Positions 22,800 through 33,989 of a DNA stretch of 64,000 bases are shown piece by piece. The notes below the pieces were generated by a model. That model worked only from the letters and a program-made list of their open reading frames with translations, was not told the DNA's origin and searched no databases. Each line of letters opens with the position of its first letter. Positions within the stretch are counted from its first letter, which is position 1. The position numbers were made by a program, and so were the translations under genes. Origin of the DNA: Lunularia cruciata (lineage: Eukaryota; Streptophyta; Marchantiopsida; Lunulariales; Lunulariaceae); the NCBI GenBank assembly GCA_948567375.1, contig OX419757.1, positions 47,368,001-47,432,000 on the forward strand. Reading direction: 5' to 3'.

Positions 22800-23375
22800 T
22801 TTAGGTCACAGATCCAAAGAGTGAAGATATTGATACACTTCAGCAAGACATTGATGGTGATGTCTTAGTGATGGACTATCTTTGCACTGGTCTTGTGAGT
22901 GGCACAGTTGGGGCCAAGGAGAGAGACCGTGTACGTGGAGAAATATTAGCTTTGCCACCAATCATAAAAGCATTAATAAGCAAACCTTCAGAGAGGCCAC
23001 TTAGGAGGTTGGGATTTCCAATTACCTCAATTGGCCATGAGCTATCGGTTCAGCCGGCAAGCCTCCTTAGCATCCTTCTCTCTTGACTTCCTACTCTATG
23101 GACAAGATCCAAATTTACCTGTAGCCATTTATCAAGATGCTACTCTAGTCTTGGACTTGGATGATCCAGATGTATGGGTGAGTGCATGTTCTCAACGGGC
23201 AGAGATCTTTTGGAGAGTGATTTCAATGGCCTTTGAGAACTTGAAAATTTCTCAGCATAGGGATACCTTATGTTAAACTACTATTCAAGGAGGAGGTTGT
23301 AGACCCTCAATCCATCAATTTCATCCAGGTGACTATGTATATCTACAATAGACAACATCGACGACACTTGATGTT
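22800..23375 (+). pseudogene. integrase remnant of element B with catalytic core missing
   Basis: 22,838-22,925 (DVLVMDYLCTGLVSGTV and ERDR) matches the segment that precedes the HHCC finger in this element type. From about 23,070 (SLDFLLYGQDPNLP, then LDLDDPDVW and QHRDTL) the sequence is the post-DDE integrase flank. The HHCC finger and all three catalytic acidic residues should lie between but are absent, replaced by about 100 bp that includes a 41-bp segment also found at 24,385. This is an internal deletion with filler or a small rearrangement. Confidence 0.65.
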
Positions 23376-23693
23376 TTGACAGGCCGCACTATCTTGAGAG
23401 TGTGTGAGGTTTTGCCATTTGGAGTCCTTGTGTTGGAAGGACATGATGGTGTTGTTTGGAAGGATCATGTGCGCAATTATACGCCATGCCACCTCCCAAA
23501 CATTGATGGTACTATGGACCCAAGCTTGGCAATTGTATGTGCAATCTTGAGGTGTATGTTATGTGGCTCTTCTGGTGAAGCTGCTACTATGTTAGTGTGT
23601 GATAGCTATTCAAGAGGATGGCATATGGCATGTATGACTCCTCCCCTCATAGTGGTTCCTCAGGGACTGTGGTTATGTCTTCGATGTACTTGA
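23376..23693 (+). pseudogene. integrase C-terminal tail with PHD finger (element B)
   Basis: An open stretch of 105 codons. Residues 7-45 form the integrase tail (ILRVCEVLPFGVLVLEG ... APCHLP-like). Residues 60-104 form a PHD finger of C4-H-C3 type: C60, C63, C75, position 78, H83, C86, C101, C104, with the conserved GWH and a Trp two residues before the last Cys pair. Position 78, a zinc-binding Cys in the family, is Tyr (TAT, one G-to-A step from TGT). PHD fingers commonly read histone H3 tails (established for the family); a role in targeting integration is inference. The open frame begins mid-domain, so 23,376 is not a real start. Confidence 0.8.
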
Positions 23694-23862
23694 CCTATAG
23701 CTAGTTCATCCTTTATATGGTATAGATTGCAGACAGGCGACTAACGATGGGGCTCGATAGCACCCGGTCTCTTGATCTTTGCCCATCATAAGGTATACCA
23801 TATACTTGGAGTAGATGGCTTTCTGGAGTTAGAGGGACCTAACTGCCAGCTAGGGTGGCAAT

Positions 23863-24127
23863 TGTGGTACTTTAGAATATGTGTATGACTTATGTGTGAG
23901 TTGTGCTTCTATAGTGTATGATGTTGACAACAATGTATGTTGTGTACCGATGTACATTCAAACGATAGTTGTCACACCATTTGTAGTGTTGCATCTAGAT
24001 TGCTTGGACACTAGAGTTGCAATGATATATGACTTATGTGTGAGTTGTGCTTCTATAGTGTATGATGTTGATAACAATGTATGTTGTGTAGCAATGTACA
24101 TATGCACGCCATGCTCAATACTTTAAA
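23863..24127 (+). repeat. partial 3' LTR of element B with internal duplication
   Basis: Starts TGTGGTACTTTAG after an internal end that matches bases 1-88. The first ~165 bp follow the LTR at 89-250. At about 24,027 the sequence jumps back and repeats the TATGACTTATGTGTGAG block already present at 23,886, ending near 24,127. The remaining ~370 bp of the LTR are absent. Confidence 0.6.
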
Positions 24128-25269
24128 CATAATTGGCTATGCTAGATTCTCTTCTTCTAGCGTATGTATTTGATCTTCTTCTAGCCTTTGCATACTAAAG
24201 ATTGTAAAAGGAAATGCTTCTATTCCCTACTTTCTAAGGAATACATAAGGAAATAATTGAGTTGTTGCCAATGCAAGACTCCAAAATATTCCTCCTCCTC
24301 CTTGGGTAGAACTCTAGATCCAATCTCATCCCCTTGCCCATCTCCTCAAAAATATTCACCTTGATTCCAGCCCCATACTTAAGAGTGTACGTGGAGCAAT
24401 ATTAGGTTTGCCACCAATCATAAAATCCATTCTCTCAAAATGGGGACATAGATGATTTAATTTGTAATATATTGTTCTCCATCAATGTTAAACTCCTTGT
24501 TTGTAAGACCTCACTTGTCCTTCTATTCTCAAGCATCTACATGTGACTTTATATATCTTGCACATTCTCTAATACAATCTATCTCCAATCATTGATTCAA
24601 GAAATATTCTGTATGCCGGATGAGATAAATATCCATCTAACTAAAAGTTGTGCTCTTTTGAACTAGTTTTGCGTAATTATCCTTATGAATCAACTTGAAG
24701 TGGTCAAGATCTTTCAAATAATCTAAAATTTGATGAGATGATGAGGATTCATGCTAAACTTATCCTTGTTACATTTTAGTTTGCTCATCACCAAAGACAT
24801 TTTATGATAAAAAGCATTGACTACACTATCCTCAACAACTCTTAGAATCCAATGCTCAATGATAGAATGAGAGTGGAAATAGAATCAACATAAAGAGTAG
24901 TGGGAATAAAATTTACACAAAGACAAATGGGAATTGTAAGAGAAATTGAAGAGTGTTCTCCATGGTATCAACCACCTTAATTTCATGACAATCCAATTTC
25001 TCTAAGTTGGCGGCGCTCAAAGTTTACATTACTCTATTTTCTCAATGTTAGTGTGCAGAATCTCATAACTTTATTTTGTGTTTGTGTTTGATGGGAGGAA
25101 ACAATAGGATTAAATAAAGGCAAGAAACATGGAATTAAACAAAGTAAACCATAGAATTCAACAAAGATAAGAACCATGGAATTAAATGAAGTAAAATTGA
25201 ATTGTAGAAGAGAAAGAGTTGACTCCTCCATAAAGAAGGTTTTTTCAAAATTTCCAATGGTTTTTTTTT
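24128..25269. other. unidentified AT-rich stretch
   Basis: No recognisable gene. It contains a 41-bp segment (24,385-24,425) nearly identical to 22,929-22,969 in element B. Confidence 0.3.
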
Positions 25270-25396
25270 CACAAGCTCTTTTTATTACATGTGGCATGTT
25301 TTAGATCTTTCTTATGCTTAACATGCATAAGATCTCCTAAGAATTTTTCAAGTAGTTTATCTTATATATCTTGTAACCCTCTCCATAATTCAGCCA
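25270..25396 (-). repeat. right arm of the long-range inverted repeat
   Basis: Reverse complement of 9,500-9,632 with scattered mismatches, sharing CTTATGCTTAACATGCATAA and the adjacent AGATCTCCTAA. Confidence 0.55.
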
Positions 25397-26099
25397 AAAA
25401 GTTAGGAATGGAAACTCCCTTTGGGCCAATAAACGTTTTTGTCAACCATAAAAGATTTTATGAGAATGTTTATTTCTTAACTTGAAATTTTTTACGAGTA
25501 TACATAAAACATTTTACTCATATCACTACTCTACCTATAGAAATCCATGAATCTTAGAATTTATACCACCTAATATATTAGTGAATAAGATAATACGATT
25601 CTGATGGTTCTCTTTTATTTTGAGGTTAAAACTATCACATGGGAGAAATTTCCTGAGTTGTATATTCAACATGAAACCCCAATATGTTCAAACCTTTCAT
25701 TTGGAGATACATATATATAAAATATACCACAACTTAAAGCATCTCCATTGCTTGTTCATTTTAAGCAAAGACCATCATTTGCAAAACATTCACTAACTTG
25801 GGTATTCAATATTTAACCTCAACATGTTGTACCATGCAATTCAAGACCTAGATAAATGCACTATTCCATAACTTAGAGCATAGTTATTGCAAGATAGCAT
25901 CAAAGTGTGGTTATTTCCCTTCTTGAGTCTCTCTTGCCCATCCATAAATGACAATGTCCAATAGGTGGATATAACCACCTTATTATGCAACTATATAGGG
26001 AACTAGATAGAGAAGAAGAGAAAAGATAAAACTAACCAAGGATTCATTCTTCACAACTCATCATTGACTTCCAAAAATCATTTTTGACAAGAAAACACC
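25397..26099. other. unidentified AT-rich stretch
   Basis: No recognisable gene, terminal repeat or RNA. Confidence 0.3.
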
Positions 26100-26660
26100 A
26101 TGGAAAATTGGAGATATAATTTGGTTATATCACAAGCTCAATTTATTGAAGATGATGAAGATTGATACAAAGAAAATTTTTGCTAAGACACCAATGTACA
26201 ATGAGAGATGATTAAGAAAAATATTGGGGAAGACAAAATCTTTTTTCTTGAAAATGATCAAGGGTATTGGAAAAACTAATCCTTCTTTTCACAATTAAGA
26301 GATATTATTGGTATAACAAGTTTCAACATAATGAAAAAAGTTACATCAATTCATCAACAACTATATTATTGTGCTACACTAATTTTGTTGACAAATACTT
26401 ACAAATTGGTAAGTCTATTGCCAAGAAATGCTTGATCCATGTTTGCAAAGCCTAGTTGCTACTTTTGGGCCTAGCTATTTGAGAATACTAACTTGTGAAG
26501 ACATCAAAAAAAATTTGAGAATAAATTTGGCCAAAGTTTTCCCAAGCATATTTGGATATTTGGATTGCATAAGATAGTATGGAAGAACTATTTTGTCTTA
26601 CAATAAAATCAATACAAAACAAGGAAAAAAGTGAGTGTACTATAAGCAATGTGCTCATAA
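26100..26660 (+). pseudogene. N-terminal half of a PIF/Harbinger-like transposase (remnant)
   Basis: Starting at ATG 26,100 (MENWRYNLVISQAQF) and through several stops, the plus strand gives VDKYLQIGKSIAKKCLIHVCKA (26,390-26,455). It then gives FGPSYLR ... FGYLDC at about 26,465-26,570. These match the plant transposon protein (Pfam PF04827-type, HARBI1-like) pattern VDEY-x-RIGES-x-ALECL and FPG-x-x-GSLDC, where the last Asp is the first catalytic residue. The DNA is AT-rich and heavily decayed. The C-terminal half probably lies at 27,973-28,620, separated by about 1.3 kb of unrelated sequence. Confidence 0.6.
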
Positions 26661-27972
26661 GATTTATGGATATAACACTACTGCTTTGGTATCCTTAGTT
26701 TCAACAATGATATTAATGTTGTTGATAGATCTTTATTGTTGAACAATTGATTCATTCTTAAATTCCAAAAATGAACTATATATCAACAATTAAAAATGCA
26801 ATGAACTTATCTTATTGTTGAAGGCACATAATATGCATCATATCTTCTTGTGAAGGCACATATTTATTAGTGCAAATTGTTGAAGGTACATTATTTATTG
26901 TCCTTGTTCTTGGTGTAGCATTTTGGATAGAAGCAATAGCTTATAGTAGGTCTCCAATTTATAAATCACATTTGCTATCTAAGCTTGAAAAATATCAAAA
27001 TAAAAATTAAAGCTTGAAATAAACTCATTATTGAACTCAACTCCATTGCTTTAGCTAACTTTATCTTTGTTTGTATTATGATATCCAAATTTTGATCACT
27101 TTGTATCTTCTTCTTCTTCTTGATTTTTTTATTCACTTGGTTGCTCTCACTTCTTGTAGCTTCTTAAATGTGGAAAAATATTATATGAGAAGAATCTTTT
27201 TTTCCCATTTACCATGGTCATCTAGTCTTGCTTTTTGGTGCATCAATCAAGTTGGCATGGTAATTGAGATATTTGGAACTGATTTAAGGACAAACCAACA
27301 CTCAATGAATTGAAAATTTCACTTTTTTGGTTGTCAATCATTAAAGTCTCAAAATAGATGGTAAACTTGTAGTAGAGAAATATCCTTCTGAATGTGCAAG
27401 TTAGTTATTCCACAAGTTTCACTAAACTCTCAAATACACCAAAAACTACACTCTTGGGAGTTTACCAAAAGTTTCCATAGGAGATGTAGGTGCAAAAGAG
27501 TCCACTATGTTGGATAGTGATCATAGTAGGTCCAATTCCTTGTTTGAGAATGATAGTGATGTCAAAACCATGTGCATTATGCTCAATATTTTCACAAAGT
27601 AATGTGGTTAAGTTGAACAAGCTTGTACAATGCCAATCAATCTTTTTCTAGATTATGATAGAAATTTGGTGATGTGGATTACTCTACTAATTTATTATTG
27701 GCTAAGGTTGAAGACTTAAAAAATCTTATGTTGAGGCTTTGTTAATCTCTTGCAAAATGATAGGATTCACATTGTTTGGATGGGAATGATTGTGTATTAG
27801 GGTTTGCCCTATTTTGATGCAACATGCTTGCCATACTGGTAGTGTGAAAGTCAAAGAAGGACATCCTACCAAATTACCATACTCTAAATGGGTGGTTTCT
27901 TACATTATATATGTTAAACATAACATTGGTGCATGTCACGAGGCAATAAGTTAGAATTACTCTCAAACATCA
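26661..27972. other. AT-rich sequence between transposase fragments
   Basis: No recognisable coding sequence. It separates two parts of what looks like one PIF-type transposase, so it may be an insertion; no terminal repeats or target duplication were found. Confidence 0.3.
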
Positions 27973-28620
27973 ATGAATTCAGATGCCCCATTTGTAGCTT
28001 CTACAATAAATGTTACTTTTCAAGATGAAATTCAATGGTATTATATTTCTAGTCATGAAGCACTTGGTTATGTACTACAAAAAAAATTTAGCTACATAAG
28101 ACACATTGATGGTACACTCTATTGCATCAATAGACCAAGAATCAACCTCCATAAGCAATTCTGCAACAAGAAGCAATGTCTTGTTTTAATAACATGTGAT
28201 CATTGCTCAATTTGGACTCTTAATTATGTGGATGTTGAATATGCAGGTTCCTTTCATGATGTGAGTTGTTTCCAAGTTACACACATTCACAATCATTGTT
28301 GTGATTGCATTTGGAGTGATAATCTTGATCTTGTTCATCATTATAAAACATACATTGCTATCAAATTTATACATTATAGATTCACAACATGGATAGAAAG
28401 TTGCATATTATGATCATTGATCATAATGGCCTCATAATCTATGTGGATGCTTGATTTGTAGGTTCATTCCAAAATATCAAGTGTTCACAAGTTAGTCACA
28501 TTCATAATCCTTGGCATGAATACTTTTGTAATCATGATCTCATTAAAGAAAATCTGCTTGGAGATCTAGGTTATATGGGTCTGGATATGTTTATCTCCTA
28601 TGCATAGATAGAAGAGAAGT
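27973..28620 (+). pseudogene. C-terminal half of a PIF/Harbinger-like transposase, partly duplicated
   Basis: An open 146-codon stretch (27,973-28,413) ends with YVDVEYAGSFHDVSCFQ, the PGS-x-HD block of DDE_Tnp_4 transposases. The following ~210 bp repeat the same segment in degenerate form (IDHNGLIIYVDA ... VGSFQ ... VSHIHNPWHEYF) and run on into LLGDLGYMGLDMF (about 28,553-28,595), the block with the second catalytic Asp. The third catalytic residue is not recognisable. In-frame TGA at 28,457. It reads as a decayed gene with a tandem duplication of one segment. Confidence 0.6.
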
Positions 28621-29641
28621 GGAAAATATGAAAGCAAGTAATCTTGTTTTGAAAGCATTCTACATGCAACAGATACAAAGGCAAGTCAAGGTATCAAAAT
28701 AAGGAGAATAAGAGGTATCACAATCTATCTTAGATGATTTTTAATTGTATGCCCCAATTAACACGGTATATTGTCCTTGATATTTGAATCCTACAAGAGA
28801 TTGAACAATTTTATTCACCATTCTTGTTTGGATTTATTTATCATCCATTTTAGAGACAAAGTGGAACAAGATCTTGCTACAAGATTTGTCAATGATTAGG
28901 TTTTGACAAGTAAAGTTCAATTTTATTTGGATCTTCTATTTCTCTTGCAAAAGGTGTACATTTTGTAGGAAGTATTGTGATTCTATAGGGGATTGACACT
29001 AAATGGAGGTAGAAGGGAGTAGGTTGAGGGATAGAGAGGGAGTGCATGGTATGGAGAGCCATAGAAGTTTCTTGATTAGGGTAGGAAGGATTATGTAGGA
29101 GCTTAGATTGAGGAGAAAAGGCTTGACAAAGAAGAGAAGCACAAAGTCAAGGAGAATAAACATTTAGGACACTAATTTTTTGGGAGCTTAAGTAAACTCC
29201 CCCAAGTGTTCACAACAACTCATTGTGTTGTCTTATAATTTTAAGCCTTTTGAGTAAGAAATAAATAGTTCATTCAACATATCATATTGTGGGAGTTGGT
29301 TTCCTTATCTACTCAACTCAAAAGGCAATTGAGTGCAAAGACCAAAACAAGTAGGAAATGTGTCTTGTCTATTGGGTACCATACAATTCAATGCGGTGGA
29401 AGTGTGCACAAAAAAGTTGCTATCCTGCTTTCCCATGTATTATTATGCCAATGTTGTATTCCTTGGTTTTCTCTAGTTTGTCAACAATTATTTATGTTCT
29501 TCCCTTCACTCTTCCTTGTTCCCTAAAGGTATCAAGGTTCTAAATGCACTAGTTTTATAACAAGTATTTACCTCTTGATCTATTTCAATTCCCCTTCCTT
29601 CAATACATCTTCAATTTAGTTGTGTTATTAGAGTGAAGATG
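28621..29641. other. unidentified AT-rich stretch
   Basis: No recognisable gene. A sequence near 29,618-29,630 resembles an iMet primer site with three C-to-T-like changes, which would make the upstream part a decayed LTR, but nothing else supports this. Confidence 0.25.
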
Positions 29642-30029
29642 TGTAACAATATGGAGTTTAGCGACGTAGTTAGTAAGGCTAACAAAGTAGAGAATAAGCC
29701 AAATTAGCCCAAAATATTCTAGAAGCATCTAGAAAGCTTCTTGACTAGCTTAACTTGCACCCCAAGCAAGTAGCTTCTAGAAGCTTCCAACTAGCTTAGC
29801 TTTCATGCCAAGTAAGCAACTACTAGAAGGAAGCTTCTTGGTTAACTTGGCTTGCACTCTAAGAAAGTAGCTCAAGGAAGCTTCTTGAGAAGCTTCTCAA
29901 GGGCCTTGTATGCTACCTATAAATACCAAAGCCAAAGCTCATGCTAGGCATTTGGAGTTTTCCTTCATTCAAGTATCCCAATGTGAGCTTCCATTCTCTT
30001 ATTTCTCTCCTTGGTCTCAGCCTTTTACA
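29642..30029 (+). repeat. A-family solo LTR with target duplication
   Basis: 388 bp, starts TGTAACAATATGG, ends TTTTACA, flanked by perfect 5-bp repeats AGATG (29,637-29,641 and 30,030-30,034). No internal sequence remains, so it is the product of LTR-LTR recombination. It keeps TATAAATA and GAAnnTTC modules (for example TTCTAGAAGCTTC) in the middle. Confidence 0.9.
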
Positions 30030-30309
30030 AGATGTATTGAAAAGAGAAGAAATCGGAGTAGAGCAAGGAGAGTGATCTTGTAGGATTTCTCTGTTGCAAG
30101 TGAATTTTTTTACATGCACTAGACCTAATAGTCGCAATGGTAATCATTATTGGTGTCTAGTATGGTACTACCATGGTATGTCTCCCATGGGGTATTTAAT
30201 GTAAGACCAAAGGGCCATGAAATCAAAAAGCCTTTAATGCACTACGGGTCTGCGGAGAGCTAAAGCCTTGAGGTGGGGGAGGGGAGATTTCTCTATATAT
30301 GATAGATAA

Positions 30310-31046
30310 TGTAAAACTATGAGGACAAGAGAAGAGAGAAAACACAAATTGCACACTCAAACAATCGATGCTCCAAGGGAGCACCTTCTCTTTATTATAT
30401 AGACAAAGAGGATCTCCGCCAAGGAAGCTCCACCATAGGATTAGCGACACAGATAGGTGACATGTCAGCAAGCTCCACCCTTGGATTACTTACTTGGATG
30501 GGTGACATGTCTGGTCTAGGTCCTATCTGGTTGGTCAAAGAAGCTTTGACCGGAGGGAATCTTTTAGGGAATCTTCATGTAGGAATCACAGAATCACATG
30601 AGTAAGGTACAGTTGGAAAGCTCTCGATGAGACAAAGCAGGGGAGGGAAGGCCAGCCATTCCTCCGTTGGGGGGGGGATCTGCACATTTTTGAGGCCTAA
30701 TTCATCCGTTTAGGCCTCCAAAATTGCCTTCAAAGATTTTAGGCATATTTTGGTTCCTACTCTATTAGTAGAAGTCCCCTTTTGATGATACCTCTTTTTG
30801 ATCTGTTTAGTCCATCATGTGTTACATCCTTCCAGATGTTACCAAACCAATTCTCACCTTTAAATCATATGTCTAGCTATGGGTTCTAAGGTTCTCAAGT
30901 CTGTTTTGGTTTCTGCCCTATTAGTAGAAGTACTCTTTTGGTGATACTTCTATCTGATCTATTTCAACCATCATATATAACATCATTCTAGATGTTACCA
31001 AACCAAATTTCACATCTAGGTCATACGGCTAGCTCTTGGTATTACA
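30310..31046 (-). repeat. 3' LTR of element C (minus copy)
   Basis: 737 bp. On the minus strand it begins TGTAATACCAAGAGCTAGCC. Includes a G run (GGGGGGGGG) at about 30,669 whose length varies between copies. Confidence 0.9.
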
Positions 31047-31059
31047 GACCTCCCTTCTT

Positions 31060-31310
31060 TTAAGACGCAACGTCCTCGTTGTGCAATTGTTGCTCAAATG
31101 CTTGCACCAACACAGGTGCATGTGCCAAATTTGCAACGGGCTCCTAGGTGGCTTCATAGAGGGGGTAACCTTTCTATTGTACTAGATAGTCCACCCGCGG
31201 GTGGCAAGTACCATGCATGCATTTTTAGAGAATCCGCTCCACTTCATATTCCTCTATGCCATCAATGAGTGTCGGACAAGGTCGAATGTTTGGTGTGGAA
31301 TGACCTTGGC
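31060..31310 (-). pseudogene. chromodomain end of element C pol (minus copy)
   Basis: Downstream of the integrase stop at 31,315 the minus strand continues as an EEYEVERIL-type chromodomain, with the KGYPLYEAT region readable in shifted frames (about 31,100-31,255). The homologous part of the plus copy (53,197-53,355) is clearer. Chromodomains bind methylated histone H3 in this element class (family knowledge). Confidence 0.7.
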
Positions 31311-31314
31311 CTGA

Positions 31315-32976
31315 TCAGGGAGCATATCTGCGTAGTAGGGAGACATGGAAGACTAGATGGATCTTCATGTGTGGTGGTAGCTCAAGGTGATAGGCCACAG
31401 CGTCGATGCGACGAAGAATCAAGAAAGGCCCAATAAAACGAGGTCTGAGCTTACGAGGTCCAACTAATGTGAGGTTGGCTGTTGATAGCCACACTTGATC
31501 CCCAACATTGAACTCCATGTGCCGATGGTGTGCATTAGCATATTGCTTTTGTCGATTTTGCGCAATCTGTAATCTGTGCTTGGCGCTTTCCACACCTTGT
31601 TGGATTCTAGAAACAAATGTATTGATTGCATTGACCTTGGTAGCCACTGGACGGATCTTCATCAAGCTAGAAGGTGTGAAGGGATGCTCACCATACATGA
31701 GGAACAACAGAGTGACCTGGGTGGATGCATTCACTGAATTGTTGTAAGCAAATTCCACCAACGGGAGAAGGGTGTCCCACCTCTCTTGCTCTTCTAAGAT
31801 AAAGCCGTGCAACATGTCTTCAATTGTGCGATTAGCCCGCTCTGTTTGGCCATCTGTTTGGGGGTGGTAAGCTATGGACATGGCCAACTTGGTTTTGAAG
31901 AACCCAAAGAGTGTTTGCCAAAACAAGCTGGTGAATTGGGTGCCTCTATCGGTGATGAGTACTCTAGATAAGCCATGGTGAGCAAAGACTGCATCTAAGT
32001 ATAATTGAGCTAGTTGTGGAGCGGTCACCTCCTTGGTGGTAGGGCGTACATGAATCATTTTGCTGAGCCGGTCCACAAAGACCACAATGGAGTCAAACCC
32101 TGAGGTGGTCTTGGGTAATTCACAGACGAGATCCATACTTACTTGTTCCCAACGTTGGGTAGGAGTGGGGAGAGGTTGAAGGAGCCCTATAGAAGCTTGA
32201 TTAGAAGCTTTGTTCTGTTGGCAAAGTAGGCAGCTACGCACATAGTCCATCACGTTGTTGCTCATCTTGGGCCAATAGAAATGGCACTTGACTGCATCCA
32301 AGGTCTTGTCCACTCCGACATGAGCTGCAATGGTTGAATCATGACATTCTCCTAGAATGGTGGTGCATAATTTTGGGACATTTGGAATCCATAATCTACC
32401 ATCCCAAAAGGTGAGTCCTTGGGTACTGGTGACACCTTTGGATGATTGTGCTTCTACAATCTGTGGGTCAAGTTTTGTAGCCGCCAGAATCTCTTGCCAG
32501 AATTTTGGGTTAATCTTAACCTCTGCCACCAAGTTGTTGGCCATTGGCATGCGGGTGAATGCATCTACAAGTTGCTTCTTACCTTCCACGTAGGTGATTG
32601 TCATGTTGAAGCGTTGTCGCCACTCTGCCCACCAAATTTGGCAACGAGATAGATCCTTTTGCGTCTTGAGGTAGACTAGAGGTTTGTGGTCTGTCTCTAC
32701 TAAAAATGCCTTCTCGCCCAAGTAGTGCTTCCAATGCTTGGTTGCTAGAACGATTGCCAACTCTTCTCGTTCTATGGTGTGGTAGTTGCGCTCTGCTGGT
32801 AACAACTTTTGAGAGAAATATGCAATTGGATGCCATCCGTCATGCCACTCTTGTTGTAGGACTGCTCCTATTGCTACGCTTGATGCATCTATAGCCAACT
32901 TGATTGGCCGTTTTGGGTCATACCACTTCAAGATTGGTGCATGTAGCAAGGCGGCCTTCAATTCTTGAAAGGCCAA
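31315..32976 (-). pseudogene. RNase H and integrase of element C (minus copy)
   Basis: A 553-codon uninterrupted frame that begins inside pol. RNase H occupies the first ~130 residues (AIDASSVAIGAVLQQEW and VETDHKPLVYL). The integrase HHCC finger follows (H-x-H with GVDKTL ... C-LLC-QQNK), then catalytic residues in SMDLVCELP, ITDRGTQF and QTDGQTERANRTIE, and a tail ending HLVFHVSLLRRYAP. Integrase inserts the cDNA into the host genome. All catalytic residues are intact in this part. It is a pseudogene because the upstream frame has a stop near 32,989 and other breaks. Confidence 0.9.
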
Positions 32977-32991
32977 CTCTTGTGCAGTTCC

Positions 32992-33989
32992 CTATGTCCA
33001 CTTCTTCCCCTTGCCAAGTAGTGCCATTAAAGGCTGTGTGACCTTGGAGAAGTCCTTGACAAATCTACGATAGAATCCCGTCAACCCCAAGAAGCTCTTA
33101 AGTTGAGTCTGATCTTTTGGGGCACTCCATTTTTGAATAACCTCTATTTTATCTATCAATACTTGAATGCCCTCTACACTTACTCTATGCCCCAAGTATT
33201 CTACTTCAGACTTGCCAAACTCACACTTTGAGATTTTGGCGTACAACTGATTCTGTCTTAGAATCTGGAGGACCTCTCGTAGATGTTGTTTATGTTCTAT
33301 CATCGTGCTACTGTATACTAAGATATCATCCAAGAAGACAATAACAGACTTATCCAAGTATGGAAAAAATATGTCATTCATTAGACTCATGAAAGTGGCA
33401 GGTGCATTGGTGAGGCCAAAAGGCATCACCAAATACTCAAAGTGGCCATACTTGGTTCGAAAGGCAATTTGTGCACATCCTCCTTTGCAATTCGGATTTG
33501 ATTGTAACCGCTTCGCAAGTCTAGTTTGGTGAAGTATCTCGCTCCATGGAGTTGATCAAACAGGTCATCCATGCGAGGTAAGGGGTATTTTTTCTTCACT
33601 GTTTGCTGAGTGAGACCCCGATAGTCAATGCACATGCGCATTGTACCATCCTTCTTCACAAACAAGATAGGGGCCCCATATGGTGATACGCTAGGTTGGA
33701 TGAACCCTTTCTGCAACATCTCCTCAATTTGAGTCTTACACTGCTCCAACTCATGAGGTGATAGGCGATATGGGGCCTTACAAGGAGGCGTCTTCCTTGG
33801 AAGTGTCTCAATTTTGTGATCTACTCGCCTTTTTGGTGGTAATCCTGAGGGTAGATCATTGGGAAAGACATCTTGAAACTCATCCACCACATCCTTCAAT
33901 TTCTTAGGAATTTGTCCATCAAGTTGTGCACTATGGACTTCTCTTATTAGACCCATAAAACATCTATTTGTCTTACAGACAGTTGCCAT
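32992..33989 (-). pseudogene. reverse transcriptase of element C (minus copy)
   Basis: Two overlapping frames (33,426-33,989 and 32,992-33,432) joined by a frameshift near 33,430. The first covers fingers and palm start ([48 protein letters not shown]). The second gives [24 protein letters not shown] with the catalytic Asp pair, [13 protein letters not shown] and [16 protein letters not shown]. The polymerase motifs are all readable. Confidence 0.9.

Larger units (their letters stand above)
9760..24127 (+). mobile_element. element B: gypsy element with DNA methyltransferase and PHD finger
   Basis: A decayed Ty3/gypsy retrotransposon on the plus strand, interrupted by element A at 15,475-21,127. 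Order of recognisable parts: truncated 5' LTR, leader, gag with zinc knuckle, aspartic protease, cytosine-5 methyltransferase, RT, RNase H, integrase N-terminal flank, deletion of the integrase core, integrase C-terminal tail, PHD finger, partial 3' LTR. Without the nested element it spans about 8.7 kb. Each coding block is broken by stops and frameshifts, so it is not autonomous now. I could not find a convincing iMet primer binding site after the 5' LTR, nor a target duplication, because both LTRs are truncated. Confidence 0.85.

Noticed and set aside
29600-29645. iMet primer site and thus a decayed copia LTR upstream
   Set aside because: Needs three substitutions and no partner LTR or coding remnant was found.
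32357-32593. plus-strand open frames inside the minus-strand C element (31,508; 32,357; 32,446; 32,706; 33,305)
   Set aside because: They are antisense shadows of the RNase H/integrase and RT frames.
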